Source: Scatosoma sp002474405 (GTDB taxonomy: Bacteria; Bacillota; Clostridia; Christensenellales; Borkfalkiaceae). From it: 62,255 bases of DNA. Positions 6,768 through 15,276 of this stretch are shown piece after piece (position 1 is the first letter of the stretch; each line of letters starts with the position of its first letter). The position numbers and the translations under genes were made by a program. The stretch lies in contig CALAFO010000089.1 of the NCBI GenBank assembly GCA_937892545.1, positions 1-62,255 on the forward strand. The letters run 5' to 3'. The notes under the pieces are model-generated. The model made no database searches and was not told the origin of the DNA. It saw only the letters and a list, made by a program, of their open reading frames with translations.

Positions 6768-7817
6768 TTATTTATTGCGAATATATTTTATATTTTTTGT
6801 CGATCCTATTTTGTCGATTTGTCCGTTTTTTACCATTTTTCCGAGAACCATCTCTATCGTTGTAGGACTTACGTCCGGCAAGATTTCGCATATTTCCTTT
6901 TTGGAAATAGGTGCAAGACTATTGAGAACGGTGGCTTCTATTCTTGCCGATTTCAAAATCTTTTTTTCGTTTACCACCGCAAACCGCTTATCCAGCTCTT
7001 TATAACACATATAAAGAGTCGACAAAAAGTTTTCAATAAACGGCATATAATTGTTTTCGTTTTCGTGCCAACCTATTGAAGAAAGACGTAACGCCTCATA
7101 ATAATAGCCTTTATACTTATTGATTTGTTCCTCAAAAGAAACATATTTACCTGCGTCGAATCCGTTTTTATACAATAACAACAATGAAACCAATCTCGAC
7201 ATTCTTCCATTTCCGTCACGAAACGGGTGTATACACAAAAAATCGAGAATAACGCACGGAATAAGCACGAGTTGATTTATGTCAGAATCGTTTACGGCTT
7301 CCATATATGCCAGAAAAAGTTGCTCCATCGCACGTTTCGTTTGATTTGCCGGTGTTGGCGCAAACCGTACCGTCCTGTTCCCGTCCGAATCGACTTCAAT
7401 AATTGCATTATCAAAATCTTTGTACTTGCCGCCGTACTCAAAACCTGTGGCGGACAATAACACTTCGTGCAAACGCAAAACATCTTGTTCGTTAAAACCG
7501 ATATATTGATTGTTCGTATGAATTTCATTCAATGCATCGCGGTATCCTGCAATCTCCGCCTCATTGTGATTAAGCGGCGCACTACTTTGCGTTACAATGG
7601 CTTTAATACGCTCGTCGCTCGTTACAATTCCCTCAATGGCATTTGAACTCTTTACCGATTGAATTTTTGCGATTTTTTCAAGTTCGGTAAAAATCTTCAA
7701 ATGATCTTCTTTTCTGATGTTTGCCATCGTTTTAAGCGAATAAATACTTGCCGCCATATTGATAACCTTACCGGAAACACAACCGTTTTTCAAAAAGGAA
7801 TAATCGAATTTATGCAC
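6768..7817 (-). CDS. Class II Fic-domain protein (AMPylase family)
   Basis: A 349-aa Fic protein. The catalytic motif H-P-F-R-D-G-N-G-R-M-S-R is at about residues 196-207 and complete. An N-terminal inhibitory motif S-N-A-I-E-G (about 57-62) marks it as class II, where the Glu blocks the ATP site. The C terminus (about 275-349) is a winged-helix-like segment (I-S-K-K-E-I-C-E-I-L). Fic proteins transfer AMP or related groups to a hydroxyl of a target protein; targets here are unknown. The start is GTG at 7817 with GGAGG 6 nt ahead. It has a perfect consensus promoter and is monocistronic. It may act as a regulated toxin-like enzyme of the island (inference). Confidence 0.85.
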   Translation of the reverse strand: MHKFDYSFLKNGCVSGKVINMAASIYSLKTMANIRKEDHLKIFTELEKIAKIQSVKSSNAIEGIVTSDERIKAIVTQSSAPLNHNEAEIAGYRDALNEIHTNNQYIGFNEQDVLRLHEVLLSATGFEYGGKYKDFDNAIIEVDSDGNRTVRFAPTPANQTKRAMEQLFLAYMEAVNDSDINQLVLIPCVILDFLCIHPFRDGNGRMSRLVSLLLLYKNGFDAGKYVSFEEQINKYKGYYYEALRLSSIGWHENENNYMPFIENFLSTLYMCYKELDKRFAVVNEKKILKSARIEATVLNSLAPISKKEICEILPDVSPTTIEMVLGKMVKNGQIDKIGSTKNIKYIRNK

Positions 7818-7841
7818 TATTCACCTCCGCTTTCTGCATAT

Positions 7842-7870
7842 ATTATATCCAAAAATATGCAAAATGTCAA
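7842..7870 (-). promoter_or_regulatory. Promoter of the Fic gene
   Basis: Minus-strand TTGACA (7870-7865), 17-nt spacer, TATAAT (7847-7842): perfect consensus. CTGCATAT/ATATGCAG motifs recur around it (7831-7918), including inverted arms TCTGCATA and TATGCAGA, so a repressor operator is plausible. Confidence 0.85.
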
Positions 7871-7903
7871 CATAAAACAAACAATTATCTGCATATTATT
7901 TTA

Positions 7904-8198
7904 TAGCTTTATGCAGAATACATTAAAAAAATATAAATCCACTTGAACTAATGACACAAAAACAACGCTGTATTTTACAAATTTTAAACGCTTTTTATTT
8001 TTTCAGAATCTACATTTTCTCAAAATTTGACGTTATATTTTGTTTTTCAAACAACAAAAAACTTGCAGATCAAAAAATTTTCGGATTTCCAGCAATACAA
8101 TCTTTTTATACGAAACACGCAACAAATTGACGGTGATTTGGAAAGCGCATAAAGAAATTCCTTGAAAGCAAAAGGCTCGCAAGAAACACGAACAAATG
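7904..8198. other. AT-rich stretch without a supported gene
   Basis: No gene can be supported. It is AT-rich and lies between the Fic promoter and the tRNA-derived junction. A plus-strand TTGACG/TAAAGA pair (8127-8155, spacing 17) is the only promoter-like signal. A LexA-like sequence at 8189-8202 overlaps the start of the tRNA fragment. Confidence 0.5.
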
Positions 8199-8221
8199 TT
8201 CAATTCCTGTCGATCGCACCA
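8199..8221 (+). mobile_element. tRNA 3'-end fragment: att site at island edge
   Basis: Twenty-three bases parse exactly as tRNA positions 54-76: T-loop TTCAATT, T-stem 3' strand CCTGT, seven-base acceptor strand CGATCGC, discriminator A and CCA. The 5' flank does not pair with the T-stem, so there is no intact tRNA here. The sequence resembles tRNA-Leu 3' ends. Integration into the 3' end of a tRNA gene leaves such a fragment at the far edge, so the island should be to the left and the intact tRNA beyond position 1. Confidence 0.75.
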
Positions 8222-8230
8222 AATCGATAA

Positions 8231-8276
8231 AATCCGGACCGTTTGCCGTCAGGCAAACGGTCCGGATTGTTTTTTA
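8231..8276 (+). terminator. Strong terminator behind the tRNA fragment
   Basis: A perfect 17-bp stem (8231-8247 with 8252-8268), four-base loop, then a run of U on the plus strand. No plus-strand gene precedes it. It is best read as the original terminator of the tRNA gene, displaced when the island integrated. Confidence 0.85.
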
Positions 8277-8378
8277 CAAAAAACAATTCTGCTTTCGTAT
8301 TCTTCGCCTCTGTTCCGCAGAAAATATTCCCCCTGTAATGAAGCGGAAATCTGCTTTTCAAACGACAGACTGCCCCCG

Positions 8379-9335
8379 TCATTCGAAAAGCGTCATGATT
8401 ATCGATTGCGGATAATCCCCGAATTCTTTGCCGAATAAATTCATTCCGCCGCGATGCACGGCGTCCTCTTTGATTTTTAACCCGAAACGGATATAATTTT
8501 CGCTGCCGAGCATAAGCGATTCGTACGTAATATCGCTTCGCACAAGCGTATTATCGAGATATACCCCCTGCTCGTTGATCAGCAAGTTTTTCAGCATACC
8601 GAACTGCGTGGAATTCGATGCCCAGAACGCGGGCGTGATTTTCCCCCGTCTGCCGCCGAAATCTCCGGGAGAAGTAAACGTAAGAAGTTCACGCCCGTTA
8701 ATAAAAATCGTTATGTCGCTCGGCCATTCGTTATTGAAATAGTACGTTTCCGAACAAATTTCAAAGCGGAAAGAAATCCCCTTATAGCTTTTATCCTTTA
8801 AAAAATAATTCGGGAAATTATAACTGATGCTGCCGCTGCCGAACCATATCAGTTGCGCGTTGATCCTTTCCGTAAGAAAAAACGCCCTCGGATCGTCTAC
8901 CGGGTGCAAAATGTCGCTTGCCGTGGCTATGCCGCACGGCGGGCGGATGTCGCATTCGGAAAAAAGCCCTATCGGCATCTCGTAAAAAAACGTTTCGCGG
9001 CGTTCGTCCGGTTTGTCGTTTACGAAAAATTCGATTTTCGCTTCCAAAGCGGACACGTTGCATATTTTAACGTGTCCTTTTTTCGTGGGCACGTAATTCA
9101 CCGTTACAAGCCCCGCTTCTTCCAGTACGTTTATATGATTGTGTACGGTGCTGACGGGCAGATTCAAATCGGCGGCAAGCGTGAGAATATTGAGCGGAGA
9201 ACGTTGCAACGCCCGTAAAATCCTGATTCTTTCGCGATTGCCGATGGCTTTTCCGAGCAGGGCAATCGCCTCGTCCGACGGCTCGTTATTGATATTATAA
9301 CACATGCTTTTATCGCGCAAAAATGAATTTTCCAT
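8379..9335 (-). CDS. ArsR-type HTH regulator with large C-terminal domain
   Basis: A 318-aa protein. Residues about 20-95 form an ArsR-type winged helix (G-N-R-E-R-I-R-I-L, then L-P-V-S-T-V-H-N-H-I-N-V-L-E-E-A-G-L). The remaining about 220 residues look beta-rich and are not a known ArsR metal site; they probably sense a sugar-related ligand. The ATG at 9335 has no ribosome site and lies 6 nt after the -10 box, so the mRNA is predicted to be leaderless. It diverges from the sugar-import operon starting at 9571 and is its likely regulator. Confidence 0.75.
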   Translation of the reverse strand: MENSFLRDKSMCYNINNEPSDEAIALLGKAIGNRERIRILRALQRSPLNILTLAADLNLPVSTVHNHINVLEEAGLVTVNYVPTKKGHVKICNVSALEAKIEFFVNDKPDERRETFFYEMPIGLFSECDIRPPCGIATASDILHPVDDPRAFFLTERINAQLIWFGSGSISYNFPNYFLKDKSYKGISFRFEICSETYYFNNEWPSDITIFINGRELLTFTSPGDFGGRRGKITPAFWASNSTQFGMLKNLLINEQGVYLDNTLVRSDITYESLMLGSENYIRFGLKIKEDAVHRGGMNLFGKEFGDYPQSIIMTLFE

Positions 9336-9341
9336 GCGTTT

Positions 9342-9373
9342 AATATACCATATTTCCAAGAAAAAGTCAACAA
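9342..9373 (-). promoter_or_regulatory. Promoter giving a leaderless regulator mRNA
   Basis: Minus-strand TTGACT (about 9370-9365), 17-nt spacer, TATATT (9347-9342), then six bases and the ATG. Transcription should begin at or beside the start codon. Confidence 0.7.
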
Positions 9374-9409
9374 AAACGAAGCTTTTCAAAAAATAGCGAA
9401 CCAAAGACA

Positions 9410-9434
9410 GGTTTTCCAAAAATTTTGAAAATCC
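9410..9434. promoter_or_regulatory. Interrupted palindrome between divergent promoters
   Basis: Arms GGTTTTCCAAAA and TTTTGAAAATCC are complementary at about 10 of 12 positions. It lies between the regulator promoter and the 9571 operon promoter and is a candidate operator. Confidence 0.35.
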
Positions 9435-9473
9435 GATGAAGCAGAACGCAAAAAAGCCGCAAGCTTCTACCTA

Positions 9474-9518
9474 TTGACAAGCCGCAGAAGCTGTTGTATA
9501 CTATCAATGAAAATGATA
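9474..9518 (+). promoter_or_regulatory. Promoter and candidate operator of the 9571 operon
   Basis: TTGACA (9474-9479), 17-nt spacer, TATACT (9497-9502). A dyad TATCA-N7-TGATA (9502-9518) covers the transcription start, which suits ArsR-type repressors. Confidence 0.75.
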
Positions 9519-9570
9519 AATTCACAAATTGCGGCATAAAAAAAGTGAAGCCGAAGCGGAGTTTTGTTAA

Positions 9571-11640
9571 ATGTTACCATTATATCCTTTATTTGTAAAA
9601 GACCCGTATTTTTCTTTATGGATAGAAAAGCGCGAAAAACGCTTGTTTGTAAAAACCTGGTGGGGAGAAGAAAAATCCGTGTACGGATATTTAAAAGTTG
9701 CCTCGCCCGCCGCCCCGGACGGCGATAAAACGCACGCGAAAGGCAAAATTTATTCTTTCTTCGGCGAGGGCGTATACGGCACGCCGATGAACGCGGAAAT
9801 CGTCGGTTTCGATGCCGTCTCCACCACCGTGCGCTTCTCCGCGGACGGCGTAAAACTTACGCTGCGTTTCGTATCCGCATTGCCGCTCGATCGCCTTGAT
9901 GTACTCTCCTGCCCGGTGTGCGAAATCAATTACCGCATCGAAACGGAAGAAAAGAAAGACGCAACGATTTATTTCGCGCTCGGCGGGAACGTCTGCTATA
10001 ACGCGCTCGGCGGGCAAAGCGCGGTGCGCGGATATTCCTACCGTGCGAAAGACGGCTATGCCTACGCCGTATTCGGGCGCGACGAGCAGAAATTTCTTGC
10101 CGCCACCGCCGATAAAATCGGTGCGGACTGGGGATATTACGTACTGAGCGCGCCGCATTGCGCCTACGTTGCCGACGACGAATTGTATCTTGCGCTGTTT
10201 GACGACAAAGAAAATTTTGCGCCGCGGTTCGGCGGAAAAACGGAAAGCGCGGGCAAAAAATCCATAGCGGCGTTTGATTTTCATAAAAACGCGCGCGTTG
10301 CCGAAGGCAGATTTTACGCGGCGTTCGACGACGTGGTCGCCCTCGATTATTACGGCGAATTTCTGAAAGGCTATTTTTTCAGAGACGGCAAAACCACGAT
10401 TTTCGACGCGATCGCATATTACAGAACGCACCAGACGGAAATCGACGGAATCTGCGCAAATCTGAACGAAAAAATCGCGGAACTTGCCGAAGATTACACG
10501 CCGTGCTATAAAGAAATTTTATATGCGGCGTACCGCCAGAGCGTGGGGGCGCACAAACTTGCCGAAACGAAAAACGGCGAATTGCTGTTCGTATCGAAAG
10601 AGTGTTCTTCGGCGGGCTGTTCCGCCACCGTAGACGTATCTTTCCCTTCGATGCCGCTGTTTCTGAAATTCAACCCCGATCTGGTGCGGGGAATGATTCT
10701 GCCCGTATTCGATTTTGCAGAAACGCCCGTATGGCAATATCCGTTTGCGCCGCACGACGCGGGCGTATACCCCCACTGCACGGGGCAATGGTACGGCATC
10801 AACAAAGAAAAAATCGAAAGCGATTACCGCGTGGAAGGAGAAGGCACGCTTCTGCCCGTATACGCGCAGGACGGCAACGCCGATATTTTTCTTTACGAAA
10901 GGCAGATGCCCGTGGAAGAATGCGGAAATATGCTGATTTTAACGGCGCTTGCGGATAAATACAAGCCCGACGATAACTACCTGAACAAGCATTTCGCTTT
11001 ACTTGAAAAATGGGCGGAATACCTCGATACCGCGGGGCTGATTCCCGAATCGCAGCTTTGCACCGACGATTTTGCGGGGCACCTCGATAAAAACGTAAAC
11101 CTTGCCGTCAAAGCCACGCTCGCTTTGAAATGCTTTTCGTATCTTTGCGGCAGAAAGGGCTTGAAAGACAAGCAGACGTACTATCTGAATCTGGCAAAAA
11201 AACGCGCCGCGGAAATACTCTCCTACCGGAAAAACGGCATTCTGCCGCTGACTTTCGACGGCACGGAAAAAGAATACAGCCTGAAATACAATCTTTATAT
11301 CGACGCCCTGCTCGGCGAACCGTTGTTTGAAAAGCAGCTGATTCAAGCCGAAGTGGCGCGGTATAAAAAGGAATTCCGCCGTTTCGGACTGCCCCTCGAT
11401 TGCCGCGCGGCATATGGGAAAAGCGACTGGATGGCATGGATTGCGGCGATTTCCGGCGACAAAGACTTTTCCGATAAAATCTTCGCCTGTATTTACGACT
11501 TTTTACAGAACACGCCCGAAAAATACGTATTTTCCGACTGGTTCGATACCGACGAAGGCACGTTGCCTATCCCGAAATTCCGGGGCAGATCGGTACAGGG
11601 AGGTTTATTCGCGCCGTGCCTGATAAACAAAAAACAATAA
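9571..11640 (+). CDS. Glutaminase A-like (DUF5127/DUF4965/DUF1793) protein
   Basis: A 689-aa protein of the family named after fungal glutaminase A, which has an (alpha/alpha)6-barrel C-terminal part like several glycoside hydrolases. Diagnostic stretches are D-P-Y-F-S-L-W at the N terminus, S-K-E-C-S-S-A-G-C (about 340), Q-M-P-V-E-E-C-G-N-M (about 444) and C-T-D-D-F-A-G-H-L (about 497). There is no signal peptide, so it should act in the cytoplasm. In carbohydrate clusters these proteins are suspected glycosidases rather than glutaminases; that is an inference. First gene of a seven-gene operon; the ribosome site is weak. Confidence 0.75.
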   Translation: MLPLYPLFVKDPYFSLWIEKREKRLFVKTWWGEEKSVYGYLKVASPAAPDGDKTHAKGKIYSFFGEGVYGTPMNAEIVGFDAVSTTVRFSADGVKLTLRFVSALPLDRLDVLSCPVCEINYRIETEEKKDATIYFALGGNVCYNALGGQSAVRGYSYRAKDGYAYAVFGRDEQKFLAATADKIGADWGYYVLSAPHCAYVADDELYLALFDDKENFAPRFGGKTESAGKKSIAAFDFHKNARVAEGRFYAAFDDVVALDYYGEFLKGYFFRDGKTTIFDAIAYYRTHQTEIDGICANLNEKIAELAEDYTPCYKEILYAAYRQSVGAHKLAETKNGELLFVSKECSSAGCSATVDVSFPSMPLFLKFNPDLVRGMILPVFDFAETPVWQYPFAPHDAGVYPHCTGQWYGINKEKIESDYRVEGEGTLLPVYAQDGNADIFLYERQMPVEECGNMLILTALADKYKPDDNYLNKHFALLEKWAEYLDTAGLIPESQLCTDDFAGHLDKNVNLAVKATLALKCFSYLCGRKGLKDKQTYYLNLAKKRAAEILSYRKNGILPLTFDGTEKEYSLKYNLYIDALLGEPLFEKQLIQAEVARYKKEFRRFGLPLDCRAAYGKSDWMAWIAAISGDKDFSDKIFACIYDFLQNTPEKYVFSDWFDTDEGTLPIPKFRGRSVQGGLFAPCLINKKQ

Positions 11641-11696
11641 ACGCGGAAACAAGCAAAAAACAAATTTTAAAAATAAGACAAGGAGTAAAGGAAAAA

Positions 11697-13361
11697 ATGA
11701 GAAACATCAAAAGAATGATCGGCTTAACGCTTTGCATCGGCTTTGCCGTCGGCGCGGCGGCGTGCCGCGGCAGCAACAACGCGGATTCCCGCCCTACGGA
11801 CGAGAGCAAAACGCAACTTACCGTAGGAAACGTAGACGGCGGTTACGGAAAAGAATGGCTGACTTCCGCCATCGCGAAATTCGAAGAAAAATTCAAGGAC
11901 AAGGTATACGAAACAGGCAAGCGCGGCATACAGGTTTCCGAACACACCGACCACGAATACCACGGGCTGACCAACCTTGAAACCAACATCGCGCAAGGCA
12001 AACGCGACGTGTATTTTTCCGAATCGGTCAACTACGAAACGCTGATCAGAAAAAAGCTTATCGAAGATATCAGCGAAGCCGTGGAAACGCCGCTGACGGA
12101 ATTCGGAGAAGAAAAGAGCATTTCCGATAAAATGTTTACGCAATACAACGCCGAAGTGTATCGCGGCGGAAAATATTACGCCGTGCCCTACAACATCGGC
12201 AATTACGGCATTGTGTACAACACGGAACTTTTCGAAGCGGAAAACCTGTATTTCGGGGAAGATAATAACTTCGTTACCTCCTCCGCGGCGAAAAAAGGCG
12301 CGGGACCGGACGGCAAAGAAGGCACGTACGACGACGGACTCCCCCGCACGTTCGAAGAATTTTACCGCCTGTGCGATAAAATGAAAGAAAAAGGCATTAC
12401 GCCGCTTGTGTGGACGGGCAAAACGCTCGATTACGTAAACCAGACGTTGTATTCCCTCGCCACCGACGTCGCGGGCGCGGAGACGATGAAAAATTATATG
12501 TCTTTAAGCGGCACGGTAAAAGTGATCGATTCTTTAAACGACATATCGGATAACGGCGTAACGCTTTCGGAAATTACGCTGAACAATTCGAACGGCTACA
12601 AATTATTTCTGAACGAGGGCACGTATTATGCGCTTACGTTCGCGAAAAAGCTGATTTCTTCGGGATATGTATCCGAAAGTTCTTCCAACGGCAATTATTC
12701 GCACCTCGATTCCGAGCGCGATTTCCTCTTCGGCGGACAGACGGTAGGCGGAAAAACCTATCAGAAAATCGGCATGATGTTCAACGGCGCGTGGTGGTAC
12801 AACGAAGCGGCGGATTACTTTAAACTGATTGTGGAAGAAAAAGGCGAAAGCGCCGATAAAGCGCACCGCAGTTTCGGCATGATGCCGTTCCCGAAAGCGG
12901 ACGAAAGCAAACTCGGCGCAAGCAGCATCAAAGATTCGCAGAAATCCATGTGCATGGTAAACGCGAAAGCGGGCGCCGCGCAGAAAGAAGCGGCGAAAGA
13001 TTTTATCCGCTTCCTTCATTCCGACGAAATGTTGCGCGAATACGCGAAGCTTACCGATTGCCAGAAGCCGTACGAATTCGACCTCGGCGACGAAACGAAA
13101 CTGACGGCTTACGGAAACAGCCTGTACAACCTGTACCAGAACAGCGAAATTTTCGCGCCCGCGGCGTCTTCCAACCCCTGCTTTGTTTCGCAGGAAAAAT
13201 ATTTCAACGAAATTTTCATGAACAAAGGACTCGGCAGCGAATTCGTGGCGAAAGTATTCGAAAACAAAGCCGACCTTACCGTAAAAGGGTATATGGAAAA
13301 AATTCAGGCGTATCACAATAAAACCGATTACGAAAAAATGTTCGCTTCGTTTATCGGCTGA
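11697..13361 (+). CDS. ABC sugar-transporter substrate-binding lipoprotein
   Basis: A 554-aa extracellular binding protein. The N terminus is a lipoprotein signal with Cys23 in G-A-A-A-C. The body has the fold of sugar-binding family 1 (N-I-A-Q-G-K-R-D-V, P-Y-N-I-G-N-Y-G-I-V-Y-N, and later F-N-G-A-W-W). The large size suggests an oligosaccharide ligand. I chose the ATG at 11697 with an AGGAG-rich site over an in-frame one inside the preceding gene. It is followed by its two permeases; no ATPase is encoded nearby, so a shared MsmX-type ATPase elsewhere is expected. Confidence 0.85.
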   Translation: MRNIKRMIGLTLCIGFAVGAAACRGSNNADSRPTDESKTQLTVGNVDGGYGKEWLTSAIAKFEEKFKDKVYETGKRGIQVSEHTDHEYHGLTNLETNIAQGKRDVYFSESVNYETLIRKKLIEDISEAVETPLTEFGEEKSISDKMFTQYNAEVYRGGKYYAVPYNIGNYGIVYNTELFEAENLYFGEDNNFVTSSAAKKGAGPDGKEGTYDDGLPRTFEEFYRLCDKMKEKGITPLVWTGKTLDYVNQTLYSLATDVAGAETMKNYMSLSGTVKVIDSLNDISDNGVTLSEITLNNSNGYKLFLNEGTYYALTFAKKLISSGYVSESSSNGNYSHLDSERDFLFGGQTVGGKTYQKIGMMFNGAWWYNEAADYFKLIVEEKGESADKAHRSFGMMPFPKADESKLGASSIKDSQKSMCMVNAKAGAAQKEAAKDFIRFLHSDEMLREYAKLTDCQKPYEFDLGDETKLTAYGNSLYNLYQNSEIFAPAASSNPCFVSQEKYFNEIFMNKGLGSEFVAKVFENKADLTVKGYMEKIQAYHNKTDYEKMFASFIG

Positions 13362-13391
13362 ACCGTAATTTTGTAATACAGGAGCGTTTTT

Positions 13392-14378
13392 ATGAACCAT
13401 ACGCAATCGCTTGCCGCAAGCGAAACCGCCGCCCTCTCGGACGGCGGAAAAGAAAAACGCCGCAAAGGCATTTCGAAACGGCGGCAGAAAGAAACGATAT
13501 TTTATATCGCCGTACTGGCTTTCCCCGTACTGCAATTTTTAATCGGGTACGTTGCCACCAACTTCAATTCCGTGCTGATGGCGTTTCAGGAATACGATTT
13601 TTCGGGCGGCGTGGAAGCGGCGACGATTCGTTTTGCGGGACTGAACAATTTCAAGCGGGTTTTCGAACTGTTTTCGGGCGAAGAATTTGCACAGATGCTT
13701 TTAAACAGTACTCTGCTGTATCTGTTTTCCACATTGCTCGGTCTGCTGCTCGGAATTTACTTTTCCTACTATATCTATAAAAAGCACGCGGGCAGCGGGT
13801 TTTTCAGAATCATTCTTTTAATGCCCTCCGTCATTTCGGGTGTCGTGATGATTTTATCTTTCCGCTTCTTTCTCGATACGGCGTACCCCGCGTTGCTGGA
13901 AAGCCTTTTTCACAAACAGGTACAGGGTTTGCTTTCAAATTCGTCCACCGATTTCGCCGCCATCGTCTGCTACAATCTTTTAATCGGTTTCGGTTCGGTG
14001 GTGTTGCTGTTTTCCGGTACGATGTCCGGCATCTCCGACGAAATCATCGAAGCGGCGGAACTGGACGGCGCAAACAGCGTAAAAGAATTTTTTCTGATTG
14101 TGATTCCGATGATCTGGCCCACGGTGATTACTTACGTGATTACGGGCATCGCAAGCTATTTCATCACGGATATGGGGCTTTTCAATCTGTACGGCGACAA
14201 AGCCGAAAGCCGTTTATGGACGTTCGGCTATTATCTTTTCAACAACGCGCAGGGCAGCGGCGCGGAATATCAGTTTCCTGTGCTTTCCGCGATGGGCGTG
14301 GTGTTTACGGTGATTGTAGTGCCCGTAACGTTTCTTGTAAAGCATCTGCTTGAAAAATTCGGTCCGAAAGGAGATTGA
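13392..14378 (+). CDS. ABC sugar-transporter permease (MalF/UgpA type)
   Basis: A 328-aa membrane protein with about six transmembrane segments. The cytoplasmic EAA loop reads E-A-A-E-L-D-G-A-N, the ATPase-docking site of binding-protein-dependent permeases. A basic cytoplasmic N-terminal tail of about 35 residues precedes the first helix. GGAG lies 8 nt before the ATG. It pairs with the next permease, whose ribosome site lies inside this gene's 3' end. Confidence 0.9.
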   Translation: MNHTQSLAASETAALSDGGKEKRRKGISKRRQKETIFYIAVLAFPVLQFLIGYVATNFNSVLMAFQEYDFSGGVEAATIRFAGLNNFKRVFELFSGEEFAQMLLNSTLLYLFSTLLGLLLGIYFSYYIYKKHAGSGFFRIILLMPSVISGVVMILSFRFFLDTAYPALLESLFHKQVQGLLSNSSTDFAAIVCYNLLIGFGSVVLLFSGTMSGISDEIIEAAELDGANSVKEFFLIVIPMIWPTVITYVITGIASYFITDMGLFNLYGDKAESRLWTFGYYLFNNAQGSGAEYQFPVLSAMGVVFTVIVVPVTFLVKHLLEKFGPKGD

Positions 14379-14382
14379 CGGT

Positions 14383-15276
14383 ATGGCGCAAATCAGAAGA
14401 ACTTCCGCGGGAAAGAAAAAAACGTCCGCGTTTGTGGTGTCGGCATTTGTGATTTTAACGCTGTACTGCGTGGCGATGCTTGTGCCGCTTTTATGGGATT
14501 TCACCACTTCGCTCAAATCGTTCGGCGAGTTTACTCTCGGCAACGTGCTGGGGCTGCCGAAAAAAATCACGTTTCAAAGCTACGCCACGGTGTGGAACAG
14601 AATGACGCGCACGCTCGATAACGGCACTACCGTGTACGTGGAACAGATGTTTTTATACACGCTGTTGTATGCGGGCGGCTGTGCGTTTGCGGCTACGTTT
14701 GTGCCCTGCGTTACGGCATACGTTACTTCGCGATATTCTTTCCGCTTCAATAAAATAATTTACGGCACGGTGATTGTGGCGATGGTTCTGCCCATCGTGG
14801 GCTCGTGGCCTTCGCAGATCAAAATGGCGCAATTCCTTCATTTATACGACCATATCTTCGGTATGTGGCTGCTGAAAGCCAATTTTCTCGGTATGTACTA
14901 TCTGGTATTCCACGCGATCTTTTCGGGAATACCGAAAGGTTACGAAGAGGCGGCAAGCATCGACGGCGCGGGGCACGCGATGATTATGTTCAGAATCATG
15001 CTCCCCCTTGTGAAAAACACGTTTTTTACCGTGCTGTTACTGCAATTCATCGCGTTCTGGAACGACTGGATGACGCCCTGGATGCTGCTGCCCTCCTACC
15101 CTACCGTATCCGTGGGGCTGATGTTCTTCACGTCGTTCAATTACAGCGCGGAACTGCAGAGCGCGCCTGTGCAGACGGCGGCGTGTATGACGGTATTTAT
15201 TCCGATTTTCATCGTATTCGTGGCGTTCCGCAACAAACTGATGGGAAATCTTACGATGGGAGGATTAAAAGGATGA
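14383..15276 (+). CDS. ABC sugar-transporter permease (MalG/UgpE type)
   Basis: A 297-aa membrane protein with about six transmembrane segments and an EAA loop E-E-A-A-S-I-D-G-A-G. The start at 14383 has AAAGGAG about 9 nt ahead; an earlier in-frame ATG at 14350 overlaps the first permease. It forms the channel with the preceding permease. The stop overlaps the next start as ATGA, so the DUF4838 lipoprotein is translationally coupled to it. Confidence 0.9.
   Translation: MAQIRRTSAGKKKTSAFVVSAFVILTLYCVAMLVPLLWDFTTSLKSFGEFTLGNVLGLPKKITFQSYATVWNRMTRTLDNGTTVYVEQMFLYTLLYAGGCAFAATFVPCVTAYVTSRYSFRFNKIIYGTVIVAMVLPIVGSWPSQIKMAQFLHLYDHIFGMWLLKANFLGMYYLVFHAIFSGIPKGYEEAASIDGAGHAMIMFRIMLPLVKNTFFTVLLLQFIAFWNDWMTPWMLLPSYPTVSVGLMFFTSFNYSAELQSAPVQTAACMTVFIPIFIVFVAFRNKLMGNLTMGGLKG

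Noticed and set aside
8189..8202. LexA-like sequence CGAACAAATGTTCA
   Set aside because: It overlaps the tRNA-derived att sequence and no gene or good promoter is placed to use it, so it is probably chance or a junction product.
8050..8275. Possible plus-strand small RNA ending at the strong terminator
   Set aside because: The promoter candidate (TTGACG/TAAAGA) is weak and the tRNA-scar explanation accounts for the terminator without a new RNA gene.
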